Positions 25,561 through 36,349 are shown, counted from the first letter of the stretch. The stretch: 64,000 nucleotides of DNA from Sphagnum compactum (GCA_965153455.1 OZ234493.1:29998213-30062212), one strand, 5' to 3'. Notes: a model not told the origin generated them from the sequence alone. A program made the numbers and translations.

Positions 25561-25779
25561 CCATTGTCTCCAAGATATACTTTGTGATTCAAAGTAAATT
25601 ACTCAAAGGTTAAAAATACTTAATTCTGAAAGGTCAAATGTTGTAAAGCTCCAAAATCAGTAAACCATGCATCCCTACAAACTAAAAAAATGGATAAAAC
25701 AATCACAAGAAGTTCAATATTGCTTTTTGTGGTTATTTGTGAAGAACCTTTGAATTTGTTCTTTCAATCTTGTTTCTTC

Positions 25780-26570
25780 TTGTGACATTCTCTTGTAAAA
25801 TGGCTTTGGTGCCACAATTATAGCAAGCTCTTTTCGTCTCTTGCTTTTCATTTTTGAATTTTCCTTTAATCTACATCCCTTTTGAACTTCCCAAAAACAC
25901 CTTTAACAATTAATGTCTCATGTATTGTACTATGGTTAAATTGCACTTCGCACTTACATCACAATTCTTTTTGCAACAATTGTCCACATACTAACTCCAT
26001 AAACAATTGATCACTGCGAACATTAAGTGAAACCACAAGGGTATGTAAAGATGGTGGCAAATTCCTGAAAAATGTGAATGCCAAATCTTCATAAAAAATT
26101 TGATGATTAATGTTTGTTAACTGATCTGTAATCATCCAAAGCTTGTTAATATGAACTTGCACAAATGTGCTTTCTACATTTTAAGATTGTAAAGCTTTTG
26201 ATGTAATTACAATTTATTGTTAACATGTCTTTTCTCAAATGTTGCACAAAAATTGTCCCATACATCTTTTGCAATTTCTGTACATGCTACATAATGTAAT
26301 AGAGAATCAACAACATTTAAGAATATTGTTCCATGAACCAATTTGTCTTTCTTCATGAATAAACAACGTTCAAGACCACCTCTTTCAAAAACAATTTATA
26401 CAAATTCAACTTTTGGGTGTAATAATTTTCCTAAGGTGATCTCTCACAAATCTTTTTCATGCAGGAGAAATTCCATCTTCATTTTCCATGTATGAAAAGT
26501 ATTACCATTTAACTTTTCAATACTTCAAGCATCAAAAGTGGACGCCATGATTGTGAGTTGAACAAATGCC
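25780..26570 (-). pseudogene. Copia gag remnant with zinc knuckle
   Basis: MQVHINKLWMITDQLTNINH...EDLAFTFFRNLPPS (26162-26000, minus) is the UBN2-type gag core (L-xxL-DEDxxxxLLxSLPxS). CYNCGTKAILQENV near 25800-25840 is a CCHC knuckle that keeps the first two cysteines but has lost the histidine and last cysteine. The start of gag should lie just inside the 5' LTR near 26550, where MASTFDAxSIEKLNG-like coding can be read. Confidence 0.78.
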
Positions 26571-26618
26571 CCAAAACAAAACACTTAAAACTTTAAAACT
26601 TTCAGCAAAATGCTAAAA

Positions 26619-26643
26619 ACACACACACACACACACACACACA
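26619..26643. repeat. (AC)n microsatellite
   Basis: About twelve AC units in the copia leader, between gag and the 5' LTR. Confidence 0.95.
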
Positions 26644-26703
26644 ATGTTTCAAAGCTTTCAAAAAAGTGTAGAAAACACCTTCAATCATCCTTTCCCTCAA
26701 AAA

Positions 26704-26722
26704 CAACCATGCTCTAATATTA
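26704..26722 (-). other. Degenerate primer-binding site of copia
   Basis: Immediately inside the 5' LTR the minus strand reads TAATATTAGAGCATGGTTG. This resembles the plant copia initiator-Met tRNA primer site (TGGTATCAGAGC) with several changes. It fixes the orientation of the element. Confidence 0.65.
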
Positions 26723-27083
26723 TGTTGAAAGTTGACAACATATTGATAAGAAAATAGAGATGATAAAACATTGATTTATCACGAGCTTTTCACCCAACCT
26801 TAAGATCACACAAATACAATTGCTACAAACTTACGATCCACCCTCGAACCCTTGCCTAATCTAAATAGGAGGTGAACACCCTCATGCAAATGTTATTTAT
26901 CTTAGAAGGCACATGGATAAGGTCATCATCTCTTGCATTAATATATTTCACACTAAACTTAACTAGAGATATTTAAGTGAAACTTATTTAACATATCTCA
27001 TAGTCCCAAAAGTACATGTATGTAACACAAATATCTCAAGTAACTATAACTTAAGTAACTTGGCATGAAGTTGATATCCAACA
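26723..27083 (-). repeat. 5' LTR of the copia element
   Basis: A 361-bp direct repeat of 14822-15183, followed by the target duplication ATAAA at 27084-27088. Compared with the other LTR it carries a ~16-bp addition near GATAAGGTCATCATCTC and scattered substitutions, so the element is not recent. Confidence 0.92.
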
Positions 27084-27088
27084 ATAAA

Positions 27089-27748
27089 TCTGACGACACC
27101 CTCCCGAGAAAACAGTTTTCCATTAATTTTTAAGTGATTTTTTCCGCTAAAAAGCAATTTATGACAGAAAATTCTATCACACACTCTGTCACCCACTCCC
27201 ATTTGAAATTCCAAGAAAATTCCCTTTTGCCTGACCAAGTGTTCAGGGGTTAATATCTATATATCAAGAAAAGTGAAGTGTTTCTTTGTTTGGATGCAAT
27301 CACACCAAGGCCCTGCCAAGACCCTTTTGGTGCTGTTAGAAAGCCCTCAAACAAGGTGGTGTGCATGTTCATCATTTCACAATTTAGAACCCAACAAAAC
27401 AAAAGCTGTCATATTTAGAGTAACTTTCCTCTGAAAATTAAAAATTATTTAAAAAGAAGGTTTTCTCACAAGAAGTCTGAAGTTAAGTCCATTTTGACTG
27501 GAATAGTATTGGGAGTGGGGATTTGACACAAGCAGAATTTGACAAAGTAATTGCACTCTGGTGCTTAATAGTGATCAACATACAAGTCAAGCAAAGAAAA
27601 AAGGACTGTTGTACTCAAGGAACAGTCACAAAACTGTCCTGGTGTGTGCCATTGTAGTGCTTGGTGCTATCACTACACAAGAATCAGAGCTAAACAAAGT
27701 CCCACCAGTTTTGCAAGCAAATATTTGGGAGTTCATTTTGTATATGAG
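27089..27748. other. Interval between copia element and TPR gene
   Basis: No gene is seen. The first ~150 bases match, in inverted orientation, a stretch near 43540-43690 (GTCACAAATT..., GAAAACTGTTTT, GGGAGGGTGT-GCCAGATT), so the copia element landed in or next to an older dispersed repeat. The last part is probably the 3' UTR of the TPR gene. Confidence 0.5.
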
Positions 27749-30328
27749 TCATTCTTTACTTTGCTCTTTACTTGGAGTTAGCCTTTGAATCATTTCAACA
27801 AACCAGTCCTGCACCTGAAGCCCTTTGAGGTCAGAATCCTCACTGAGATCCTTAGCAGATATGGCATCAACTTGTGCTAACTGATGTAATGCCTTGGAAG
27901 CATTGTCTTGTTGACCAGCAAGTGCAGCTGCACATGCCAGATTGTATAATGCATCACATTGCTCTTCAAAGTTCAAAGTGTACTCTCCCTGTGTGTCTGC
28001 AAACAAACCCCCATTACCCGAATAAGACAGCCATTCAGTAACTGATTGGTTAACCAACACACCACAACTCTGAAATATTCCAGTGGTCTCCTTGTGATTA
28101 TTTGCACATCCAATACAAAGCTGGTCCTTAAGAGGGTACTAAAAACATTCACCAAAAATAGAAGGAACTACAAAGATGACCTGCTGAAAGGAGCTTTACA
28201 GCTTGCAAGAATGCATCAGAACTTTGCACCCAGTGAATCATTGCATTTGCAGGGTTCCCTGACTCATGCAGAAGCTTTCCTGCAGCCAGATGTGCATCAC
28301 CTAACCCCAACAGTGCCTCAATGTTTGATGAATTTATTTTCAGTGCTGCACCAAAACCATCATTCACTGCTTCCTCCAGAAGTTTCAGTACCTGGAATCT
28401 TACCAAAGAAGAATTAGGATTTGATGACAATTTTCAAATACCTGCTAAGGTTTGTTTTAATCATTGAAATCATCTTCTCACACTAGGATTTTTGGGGTTG
28501 TTATCGATGGCAACAAGAACACAGATATCACACTCTAAAGAATGAGACCTCAGGTTGGAGAGCTGGGTGGTTTCCAAAACGCTCAGCTTGAATGCAAAGA
28601 GTTTCTCCAAGTGCAATGGGGAGGCTTGCATCAGTGGGTCGGAAGCTAATGGCAGACCGGAGCTTCTCTTGCGCTCCCTTGTATGCCTCCTTGGATTCTT
28701 CCAAGTCTGGTGTTCGCTGAAACCCAAAGCTCAGAAAGTCAGGTGACTACAAAAAAAAAGACTGAAGATCCAAAACAATAGCATGTTCCAAGAAGATAGG
28801 CTTTACCTCTGCCAGTGACAATAGACCAGCACCCCAGTTCTGAAGCAAACCAGCCACATCATCACCCACCCGGGCATCAGCATGGGCACATGCAGCAGCA
28901 TATGCCTGCAACCCTCGCTCATACAGTGCTCTTACTGCAGCCCAGGTTTCTTGTGAGCCACTAGGAGCCCCACTTTGCTGCACTGATGTGGCAGTCAGCT
29001 CTGCACGTTGCACACAGATGTCTCCCACATTTGTCAGAAGCTCCACATCTTCAGGAGTACTTGTCAAGGCCTCTGCATATCTGTTCTGTACAATACACCA
29101 AGAGTTATGGAATAAGCATACCGTGGGTGAATTTCATTAGACTAATCAGGGCCTTGAGACGGGCAACCTGTGTCAGGGATATTTGAAGCCCATGTAATAT
29201 CCTCAACAACACATTTAGCCACATCCTTGGACTAAAGAGATTTGTCACAGCATCAAATTCGACCTAATCTCTTACCATTAGATCTTACCTCTTTGTCTGC
29301 CTCACTGTATCACTCTGCAGCAGCAGCAGTTCAGCAACACCACCTCCATTCTCCTCAGGAATGCATGCTAGAAGAGAAGCCCAAATCACACAGAGATCTT
29401 ACCTCTTGTCTGCCTCATTGTATCGCTCTGCAGCAGCAGCAATACCACCTCCGTTCTCCTCAGAAATGCTTGCTAGAAGAGAGGCCCAATCACACAGAGA
29501 ATTGCCAGAGTTAACAAGAGCTTCCTGCTTCAGCTCTCCACAACCCTCCAAAGCCCACACCCTCTCATACATCTCAAAGCTTTGCCTGCATGATTCGTAC
29601 ATATGGAAAAACCATGTATAAAAATTCCAATTCAGAGACAGACTTTGAGATATAAAACTGCTTTCTTTGGTGTCTATGGACAACCATCCACCATCTTGAG
29701 AAAAACTGGAAAAACTCCACAGATATGATGCTCAAAAGACAAATACTTGCAGGTTCAATCAAACTATGTCTCTCTCACCTGCTGAGATTTGCTGCATTAA
29801 TAGAGATCTGATGTTGCAGGTCCAGAGCTTGATCTTTCTTGATCTTCCCTCTAAAAGGGCTACCTGCCTCAATAGCCCTCCTGGCCTGCAACGAGCTTGA
29901 CCATAGTAGGAAGACCTCACCCTGATCATCAAAGACACAACACAGATCTTATGAAATACTGAATGCCTAAAAGATAAAGCTCTAAACCCTTAACCTCTGC
30001 CTAATTGAAACCCCAAACCCTAATAACCAGCTTTCCAACACAAGAGAAACTGCTCCTAGGGATTGGATTACGAGGTCAAAGAGAGCTTCGTCTTGGATGG
30101 GCAGAGAGAAGAAACTGCTCATAGAGGGATTGGGCTTACGAGGTCAAAGAGAGCTTCTTCTTGGATGGGCAGGGAGAGAGGCAAATTGAGGGCATTTTGG
30201 AAAAGTCGAGCACTTTGCTCCAATGTTGCCTGCTTGCTGACTATCCCATCTGGCTTCCTTTCTGCTGCCTGCTTCAACCTCCTGGCCTCTGCATGTGCAA
30301 CCAAAAACCCCCCAATTCCCCCCCCCAT
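27749..30328 (-). CDS. TPR-like protein, 7 exons, 471 aa
   Basis: Exons 30328-30140, 29921-29779, 29585-29403, 29080-28807, 28716-28549, 28391-28181 and 27996-27749 join in frame at GT-AG sites to 471 residues ending LTPSKEQSKE. The start ATG gives MGGGIGGFLVAHAEARRLKQ; stops lie just upstream in frame. Helix-pair repeats of TPR type appear at EEALFDLGEVFLLWSSSL (58-75), EALVNSGNSLCDWASLLA (132-149), DVELLTNVGDICVQRAEL (183-200), DASLPIALGETLCIQAER and NIEALLGLGDAHLAAGKLL, then EEQCDALYNLACAAALAG near the C-terminus. TPR proteins are protein-interaction scaffolds; the partner and compartment are not evident. No transmembrane segment or clear transit peptide is seen. Two exons have partial tandem duplications of their 3' ends (29281-29500 and 30044-30178). 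Confidence 0.87.
29281..29500 (-). repeat. Tandem duplication of an exon end and donor site
   Basis: About 114 bp covering the last third of TPR exon 3 and its 5' splice site (29395-29500) is repeated directly downstream at 29281-29394. Both copies keep GCAGACAA-GAG|GTAAGATCT. The downstream copy is diverged (single-base indels, stops) and cannot continue the TPR frame. Confidence 0.85.
30044..30178 (-). repeat. Tandem duplication of TPR exon 1 end and donor
   Basis: Two ~65-68-bp copies share GAAACTGCTC, GATTGG, GAGGTCAAAGAGAGCTTC and CTTGGATGGGCAG on the plus strand. On the coding strand each contains GCTCTCTTTGACCTC|GTAA, so the 5' splice site of exon 1 is present twice. The upstream copy (30140) gives the frame that continues into exon 2. 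Confidence 0.88.
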
Positions 30329-30399
30329 CAATACCCACGTTCTACTACTCCATCTCTATTGCCGAAATCACCAAACAACCACTAAAGATGTTGAAAAAA

Positions 30400-31360
30400 A
30401 CGTTTCAGGGAATGAAAAGAACACCTGCGAGAATGGCAGTTGCTGTTGCTGGAGCAACAGCGGCAGAATTTGACGAATTTCGGGGTCGTGCACCACTTCT
30501 AGAGCTATGGTTGGGTGCCATCCAGCTGCAGCGCCAATGCAACGTCCGCGCACAAGCACACGCCAGTCCACACGGCGGGCGTGAAGGCGGAGGCGGCAGC
30601 AGCAGCAGCAGCAGAATGGGTCGCTCCTGTCGATTCTACCATCAGAATTGGTCACCCTAATTGGACGTAAACCAGCAAGAACATTCAAGATGGGTCGCTC
30701 TTGTCGATTCTACCACAGAATTTTTCACCCTAATTCTGTGGATGTAAAACATCAGGAACAATTCTAAAATCATTAGTAGGAAAATCCCAGAACCTCCAAA
30801 ACAAAACCTCTGGTTGTCTGATACCCTCTGACAAGAAAATCCATATATCCAGAAATTACCCTCCGGTTCCCAAAAGCTTGTGCTCAATCAATTTGTTGTT
30901 GGGTTGGGTCCCAAAATTTTCAATCTTAGTTTAAACTTTGACATATAAATAAATCTCTATAATAAAAATATTGTTTTATCTATTTGTTTATAATGTCCTT
31001 TATTATACCTACCTTTTCCGAGCCTAAATATTTCACTCTTTCCCTATTAACTACCTCATTTCTTTTCTCCTACCCACTTACATAATGAATATGAAAAAAA
31101 ATTTAATATGGGCCTTTTTTCCTTTTCATGTTATGAATATTAAAAGAATTCAAAACCCTACCTCTTTCAATCCTATCTACATACATACTTCCATTAGAAA
31201 TAAACAATTTACTAAATGAAAATTTGATCCCTTTTATTCAATTTTGCAAAGTATGTGGTGAGAGATTTGAAAGGCAAAACCATATTGGGTCTAGGGTTTC
31301 AAATCTCTGCTTTGCTCAAAAATTCATTTTTAATTGATTGATTCACTTCATATCCTAATT
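30400..31360. other. Upstream region of the TPR gene
   Basis: It contains the presumed leader of the minus-strand TPR gene, including a short GCA/GCAG-rich run at about 30592-30615. A duplicated segment, GGGTCGCTC-TGTCGATTCTACCA, occurs at about 30617 and 30690. Beyond about 30900 the DNA turns AT-rich. No core promoter can be assigned with confidence. Confidence 0.45.
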
Positions 31361-32265
31361 TTGGGCAATCTAAAATCTAAAAATTTGGGGATTTATGTAT
31401 TTGTATGTAAACTAATCCAAATTTCAACTCACTCCATATAATCTTGCCTTTAGTGTCTTCTACAATCTAGCATCTAACATTTTGGGTCTTTTACCAATTC
31501 CATGTAAAAATAACCTATTTCAGCTGGCTTGATAATCTTACCTTTAAAGTCATTTGCAATTTTAAATCTAAAATTTTGGTGCTTTTTCAACTGTATATTA
31601 AAATAATCCATTTCAACTCACTTGATAATTTTACCTTTTAAGATTTTCTACAATCAAACATCTAAAAATTTGTACAATTGTATGTAAAAGTAATCTAGTT
31701 CAACTCACTCCATAATCTCACCCTAAATTTTTTTTTTGCAATCTAATAATAATATCTAAATATTTAGTGCCTTTTTTTCCCCTTTGTAATGTAAATGACT
31801 AGAACCTCCTTGGTTTTTTTCCATTTACAAAATAATCCATTTCAACTACCTAACTTGAAAATCATATCCTACAGGTATTCAACAATGTAAATGTAAGCCA
31901 AAAAAAATTGCCCAAAATTTTGCATTTATGTGCCACTTAAAAATTAAAAAAACCTTTTAATTCATCACATTAATTATGTGGAGAAAAACGTGGAAGTCAC
32001 CATATGAAAATTTCTAGAAAATGTTTACTGCCTTGTCTGACCAACCTATAGCCAAATTTGGCTCTTTCCCTCTTGTGAATGGTCGCCAAATTGTGGTGTA
32101 ACCCCCAAAATTGGAAAAGGCAAAAAAAAACCCTTAATGTAATAATAATAATTTGGTGCCTTTTTAAAATTTTTTTTCACATATTTGTAAGTAAATAAAT
32201 ATAACCTATTTCAAATCACGTGATAATTGACTTAACCCTAAAAAAATATTCCTACAAATATTCAG
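31361..32265. repeat. ~105-115-bp degenerate tandem array
   Basis: Between 31361 and about 31900 the same series of words returns four to five times: ATCTAAAAATTT, GTGCTTTTT, TGTATGTAAAA-TAATCCA, TTTCAACTCACT, GATAATCTTACCTTT and TTCTACAATC. One more unit stands at about 32145-32265, after a break that contains a short piece of the main dispersed family (CCAAATTTGGCT at about 32053). Confidence 0.75.
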
Positions 32266-32833
32266 AGATGTGGAACTTGGGGTTCACTTTTCAATGACTT
32301 TCCTTCTTCATTGCAATCTGAAGTGAGGGAGGTGCTGCAGAAGAAGAAGAAGTAAGAAGAAGAAGAAGAAGAAGAAGACATCAACAGGACAGATTTGGGC
32401 AGAAAGAATGGATTTGGAGTGTTGGGTGATGAAGATTCTTGGACCAAAGTTGCATCAGATGCTTGCTTGTCTTTGACGACACCAATTTGGAGTCAGATCT
32501 CAACTTATCTAGAGCTTGGAGGAGGAGCAGGAGGAGAAGGGACAAGTGGGTGGGTGGAGTTGGAGGCTGACCATAATCTCATCGTCATGGTGCAAATCAC
32601 AGAGTTGTATCTTTCTTCTCTTAAAAGCCTTTTGCAATTGCACAGAAGAAGGAAATCAATCAGTAACAACAACAGCACACCTAGTGAAAGATGTTCATGA
32701 TGATGATGCCCAACCCACTTAATGAAATTTGTTTTTGCTTCAATTAGATTTATCTTTCTCGGTTGGGAATTCTGATTTTGTTTCTTGGGTAGTAGTGAGA
32801 GATGATTATTTTTCAGATTAGAAGGCTAGTAGC

Positions 32834-32836
<3 letters not shown>

Positions 32837-32874
<38 letters not shown>

Positions 32875-32893
32875 AGAAGAAGAAGAAGAAGAA
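32837..32893. repeat. (AG)n-(AAG)n microsatellite in the PITP leader
   Basis: About 17 AG units run directly into six AAG units. It lies about 240 bp upstream of the PITP start codon, in probable leader or promoter sequence; GA tracts at such positions are common in plant 5' regions. A shorter GAAGAAGAA run at about 32341-32378 precedes it. Confidence 0.9.
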
Positions 32894-33136
32894 GATGAAG
32901 AAACATAAGTATGGTGGTAGAGTGCATAAAGAAGAATCAAAACTATTGGGTGTGAAAAACTTGACAAGGATTTTACTGGTGTGGTTGTGTTGGTACCTGT
33001 GAAGTCGGGTGGTGATGCCATTGTCAGTGGAGGAGGTTAGCTTTCTTTGAGACTTCTTTCATTTTCTGGATCAATTTGTGGGTGGTAGTTTTTTGGTCCA
33101 CCGATGGGTTTTTTTGTAAATCAACAAGACTAAAAC

Positions 33137-36013
33137 ATGCAGAGGGATGAAGAAGAAACACTTGCAAAGACATTCAGGGTAAGTTATTTTCTGTTTTCAG
33201 TTTTTGCCAGAGGAGTACAGAAACAGAGAAATGAGAGGACTCGGTTGGACTTAAGGTTTTTAGGGTTTGGGGGATTTTTGCCTGCAGTACAAGATAGCCC
33301 AAATGTACATGGTTACCAAAATGCAGCAGCAGCAGACAAGTGGTGGTGCAGATGAGGGTGTTGAAGTATTGGTGAATGAACCTTTTGAAACTGAAGAATT
33401 TGGGAAGGGTCAGTTCACCTCCAAGATCTACCATTTGCAAAGGTACCAGCAATAAGTGCAATTCCATCATATCAAAGAAAATGTTTTTTCCGTCTTCTGT
33501 GGAGCACGATTCGATGCTTCAGATTGCAAATTTAGGGTTGGGATTTGATTTTCTGCAAAAAAATTGGTGGGATTCTTTTTTGGTTTCGGCTGCAGCAAAC
33601 TTCCTTCATGGCTGGCTGCATTTGCGCCCTTGAATTCTATGTTAATAGAGGAAGAAGCGTGGAATGCATATCCCAAGTGCAAAACAGGTTGCATCTCCTT
33701 CCATGTCCCTTTTGAAGATCAGCTGCTTAAGAAATGTATGTAGTTTCTGAACTCATTCAATTGGTACAAATGAGAACAGGGATTTGTGATCTCATGCTGT
33801 GTCATCTGACTGAGGCAAAAATATGTTTGTGGTTTTTCATTTTTTGCATGTGCTGGCAATTTTTTCACAACCCATTGCTGATGACTATCCAGTTCTCAAG
33901 GTTTGGCCATCCCCCCTGCTGGTCTATCTTTCTGCTTCTTTAGGGAATCATGCATAGCAACAAAGGATAGACTGTCAGAAGTACAAGGTAGACAAGCCCA
34001 TCAAAAGCTAGTCAAGTACCTTAGAAAACTGTAGAAAACCATAGAAAACCCAACTACAGAAGCTTTTGACAGGTGTTAAGATTTTGAGAAGTGGCTCTGA
34101 CATGGTATTCTGTAGTGTCCATACTTTGGCAGGTTCAAGCTTACAATTGAGAGCATCCATCTCTCTGACAATGGCCGTTCTCCCAACGTGTGTAAAAATC
34201 TGTCTATTGATGCATGTTTTGCTGTAATTTTTGTTCCACTTACTGATCACCACACTTTCCAAGTTGGGCTTCCATCTTGGGTGATAAAACTTTAAGCTTA
34301 TTAATCTGCAGTTTTATTTCCACTCTAAGAAAATGGGTTTGTGCACAGGTGCACAATCTGGATGCTGATGCTTTAGCATTAAGGAAAGTGGAGACACTGG
34401 ACATTGGCACAAATGCAAGGGACTATTGGACCTATGTTGTTGGGGGTCCAGAAATTGATCTCACAAATTTCTGTTCAGCAAAGAAACAACGTGGGCCCCT
34501 AACTCAGGGCTGGCAGGTCTGATCTTTTTCACTTATTTCACACACATGGGATTTGTTTCTTGCCATTTTATATCACAAAATGTCAGTGGGTGCAGTGTTG
34601 TTTGGTTATTTGAATTTTTAAAGAACTGCTGGTTCTGGTTCTTTAACTATTCCAGAATCAAAAGAACCACTGGTTCCAGTTACTTCAAAAACCTTACAGA
34701 ACCAGTTGGTTTCATGAAAGAACCCGGTTCTTTGACTTTTTTCATATTTTTTGCATATACAGGGACATGCTAAAATGAAATAAAAGCTCTTTCCTTCAGA
34801 AGCTTGTTGCAGCTTGAATGAGGATACTGTTGACTTTTTTGATTAGCAATGTCTCTTGAGTGCTAGCCAACGTCATGTCTGAGTCTTCCCATTGCTTCCG
34901 GAAAGGCAACAGAAGCTCAGGACGCAGATTGTGTATAATGGTTTGCCCAAGTTTTTGGGAAGATTATTATATGCTTATCTACACCCACTGTTGGGAGCTG
35001 ATGAACTCAGTGGGTAGTCATGGCAGCTTGTCACTGCCGTTCATGATGAAGGTGATGGTCTGTCACTTTGTGAGCGACTCTCATGAGGTTATGACTGCAC
35101 TCATTGTCGTGTTACCTTTAATTGTTGTTGTGGAGATTTCTCTGCAACTTCATCAATCTTTTTCATATTTTTTGAGAACTGTGGTTATGTACCAAAACCA
35201 ATTCTTTGAATTTTTTGAAAACTGGTGGGTAACTGCATGTATACCCGGGCTGATAACTGGAGGGTATCTACCCCTAATTCTAGGAATCACCAATCACTAG
35301 GCGTGTCTCAGCATTTCTTGAACAATGGATCCAGAGAAGGTGTGTACTTATGTGGGGGTTCAGGTATGCAGGAAACGTGTGATCCTGTTATGACAGCTTA
35401 CAAACTAGTTACTGTGGATGCACCATACTGGGGTTTTGGCTACCGTCTTGAACAGGCAGCCTTAGCAGTATGTTCTCAAACTTTGTTTGTGTTTTAATCT
35501 TAAGATTCACTCCTGGAGCACTCTTTCAGAGGTGCCAGAAAAACAACCTTGGTTTTTTTTTCGGTTTCCACTGGTCTTAAGAGGTATTGGTTGTTTGCAG
35601 GGGGAGAGATCTCTGTTCCTTGAGAGTCATAAACAATGTATTTATTGGCTTGATGAGTGGTGTGACCTCACATTTGAGGATGTAAGGCAACTAGAAGTTG
35701 CAACTGATGCGGCACTGAATCAGGTTTGTTGCATCAACCCACCACCCAATTTTTCAAAGTTCACCAAATCAGGTTTGTTTGCATCAACCTGTTACCCAAA
35801 TTTTGAAAGTTAATTGCTTGACTGGGTTCTGAGTTTCCTTCTCTGAAGTGTTATGAAGATTGAGGTGCATTGGATCTGCAGAGGTTTAACAAAAAGCACA
35901 CAATGTCTCCATCAGCAAAAAGCAGTGATGCAAATGGCCTGATTGTGGAAACATCAAATCAACAAGCCATGGATGAGGCCAACCTCTCCAGCTCACTGGT
36001 GGTTAGAAGTTAG
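33137..36013 (+). CDS. Class I phosphatidylinositol transfer protein (IP_trans), ~298 aa
   Basis: Likely exons are 33137-33178, 33288-33442, 33596-33704, 34116-34187, 34349-34516, 35372-35467, 35601-35723 and 35882-36013. The product is a StART-like PITP that moves phosphatidylinositol and phosphatidylcholine between membranes. Clear family blocks: YKIAQMYMVTKM (15-26), GVEVLVNEPFE, GQFTSKIYHLQ (55-65), EEAWNAYPKCKT (85-96), VHNLDADALALRKVE, TAYKLVTVDAPYWGFGYRLE (190-209) and SHKQCIYWLDEW. Residues known in rat PITP-alpha to hold the inositol head group have counterparts: T58, K60, N89 and probably E246; Trp202 sits in the membrane-docking loop. Two joins are doubtful. Residues equivalent to the usual PLxVEE after FR are missing, and exon 3 needs a weak donor (33705) because an in-frame TAG precedes CPYFGR. 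A pseudogene or a mis-modelled 5' half is possible. Confidence 0.83.
34517..35371 (+). other. Large PITP intron with internal short repeats
   Basis: The 855-bp intron between the GPLTQGWQ and ETCDPVMTAY exons contains repeated GAACCAGTTGGTTC-like words at about 34625-34735 and two copies of CTTTTTCATATTTTTTG (about 34737 and 35157). Short open frames here have no family motif and I regard them as intronic. Confidence 0.6.
35714..35815 (+). repeat. Tandem duplication of PITP exon 7 donor site
   Basis: A 49-bp unit, AATCAG|GTTTGTT-GCATCAACC followed by ACCCAA-TTTT-AAAGTT, is present twice. The splice donor CAG|GT thus stands at 35723/35724 and again at 35772/35773. The first gives the frame that continues into exon 8. 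Use of the second would add 49 nt and shift the frame. Confidence 0.88.
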
Positions 36014-36349
36014 AACATTGAATTGGCAAAGTGCTCTGTGCAAGCAGGTCACAACCATCCAGTCTCTTCTATTTATCATCGTCAGACATTTTTTTTTTTT
36101 GGTTTGTTCATGGATTGTGCAAGAGAAATAGTTAAAACATTAAAATTGCTTTGGGTATAATACAAAAAAACCTCGAAAAAAAAGGTATTTTCTCCTGTTG
36201 AGCAATGTTGTGCAACTCTGTTGAACTTGTTGCACCTGTTAAGTAGCGCTTGTCGATTTGTAATTAGATCGATAAAGAAGAAAAACCTTGTATGTTAAAA
36301 AAATAAAAATCCGAACCCATTCGCAAGAAGCACAAGGCAGATAAAAGCA

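Larger units (their letters stand above)
14822..27083 (-). mobile_element. Full-length Ty1/copia LTR retrotransposon, interrupted
   Basis: Two direct LTRs (14822-15183 and 26723-27083) both start TGTTG and end ATATCCAACA. They are bounded outside by an identical 5-bp target duplication, ATAAA, at 14817-14821 and 27084-27088. Between them, on the minus strand, come gag, zinc knuckle, protease, integrase, reverse transcriptase and RNase H, which is the Ty1/copia order. Every domain carries stops or frameshifts and the LTRs differ at many positions, so the insertion is old and non-autonomous. The 12.26-kb span is inflated by a nested CACTA element (16872-23585) and a minisatellite (about 15770-16415). 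Without these it would be about 4.9 kb, a usual copia size. Confidence 0.93.

Noticed and set aside
34860-35300. 146-residue plus-strand frame within the PITP gene
   Set aside because: It lies in the 855-bp intron between two well-supported PITP exons, lacks any family motif and contains short internal repeats.
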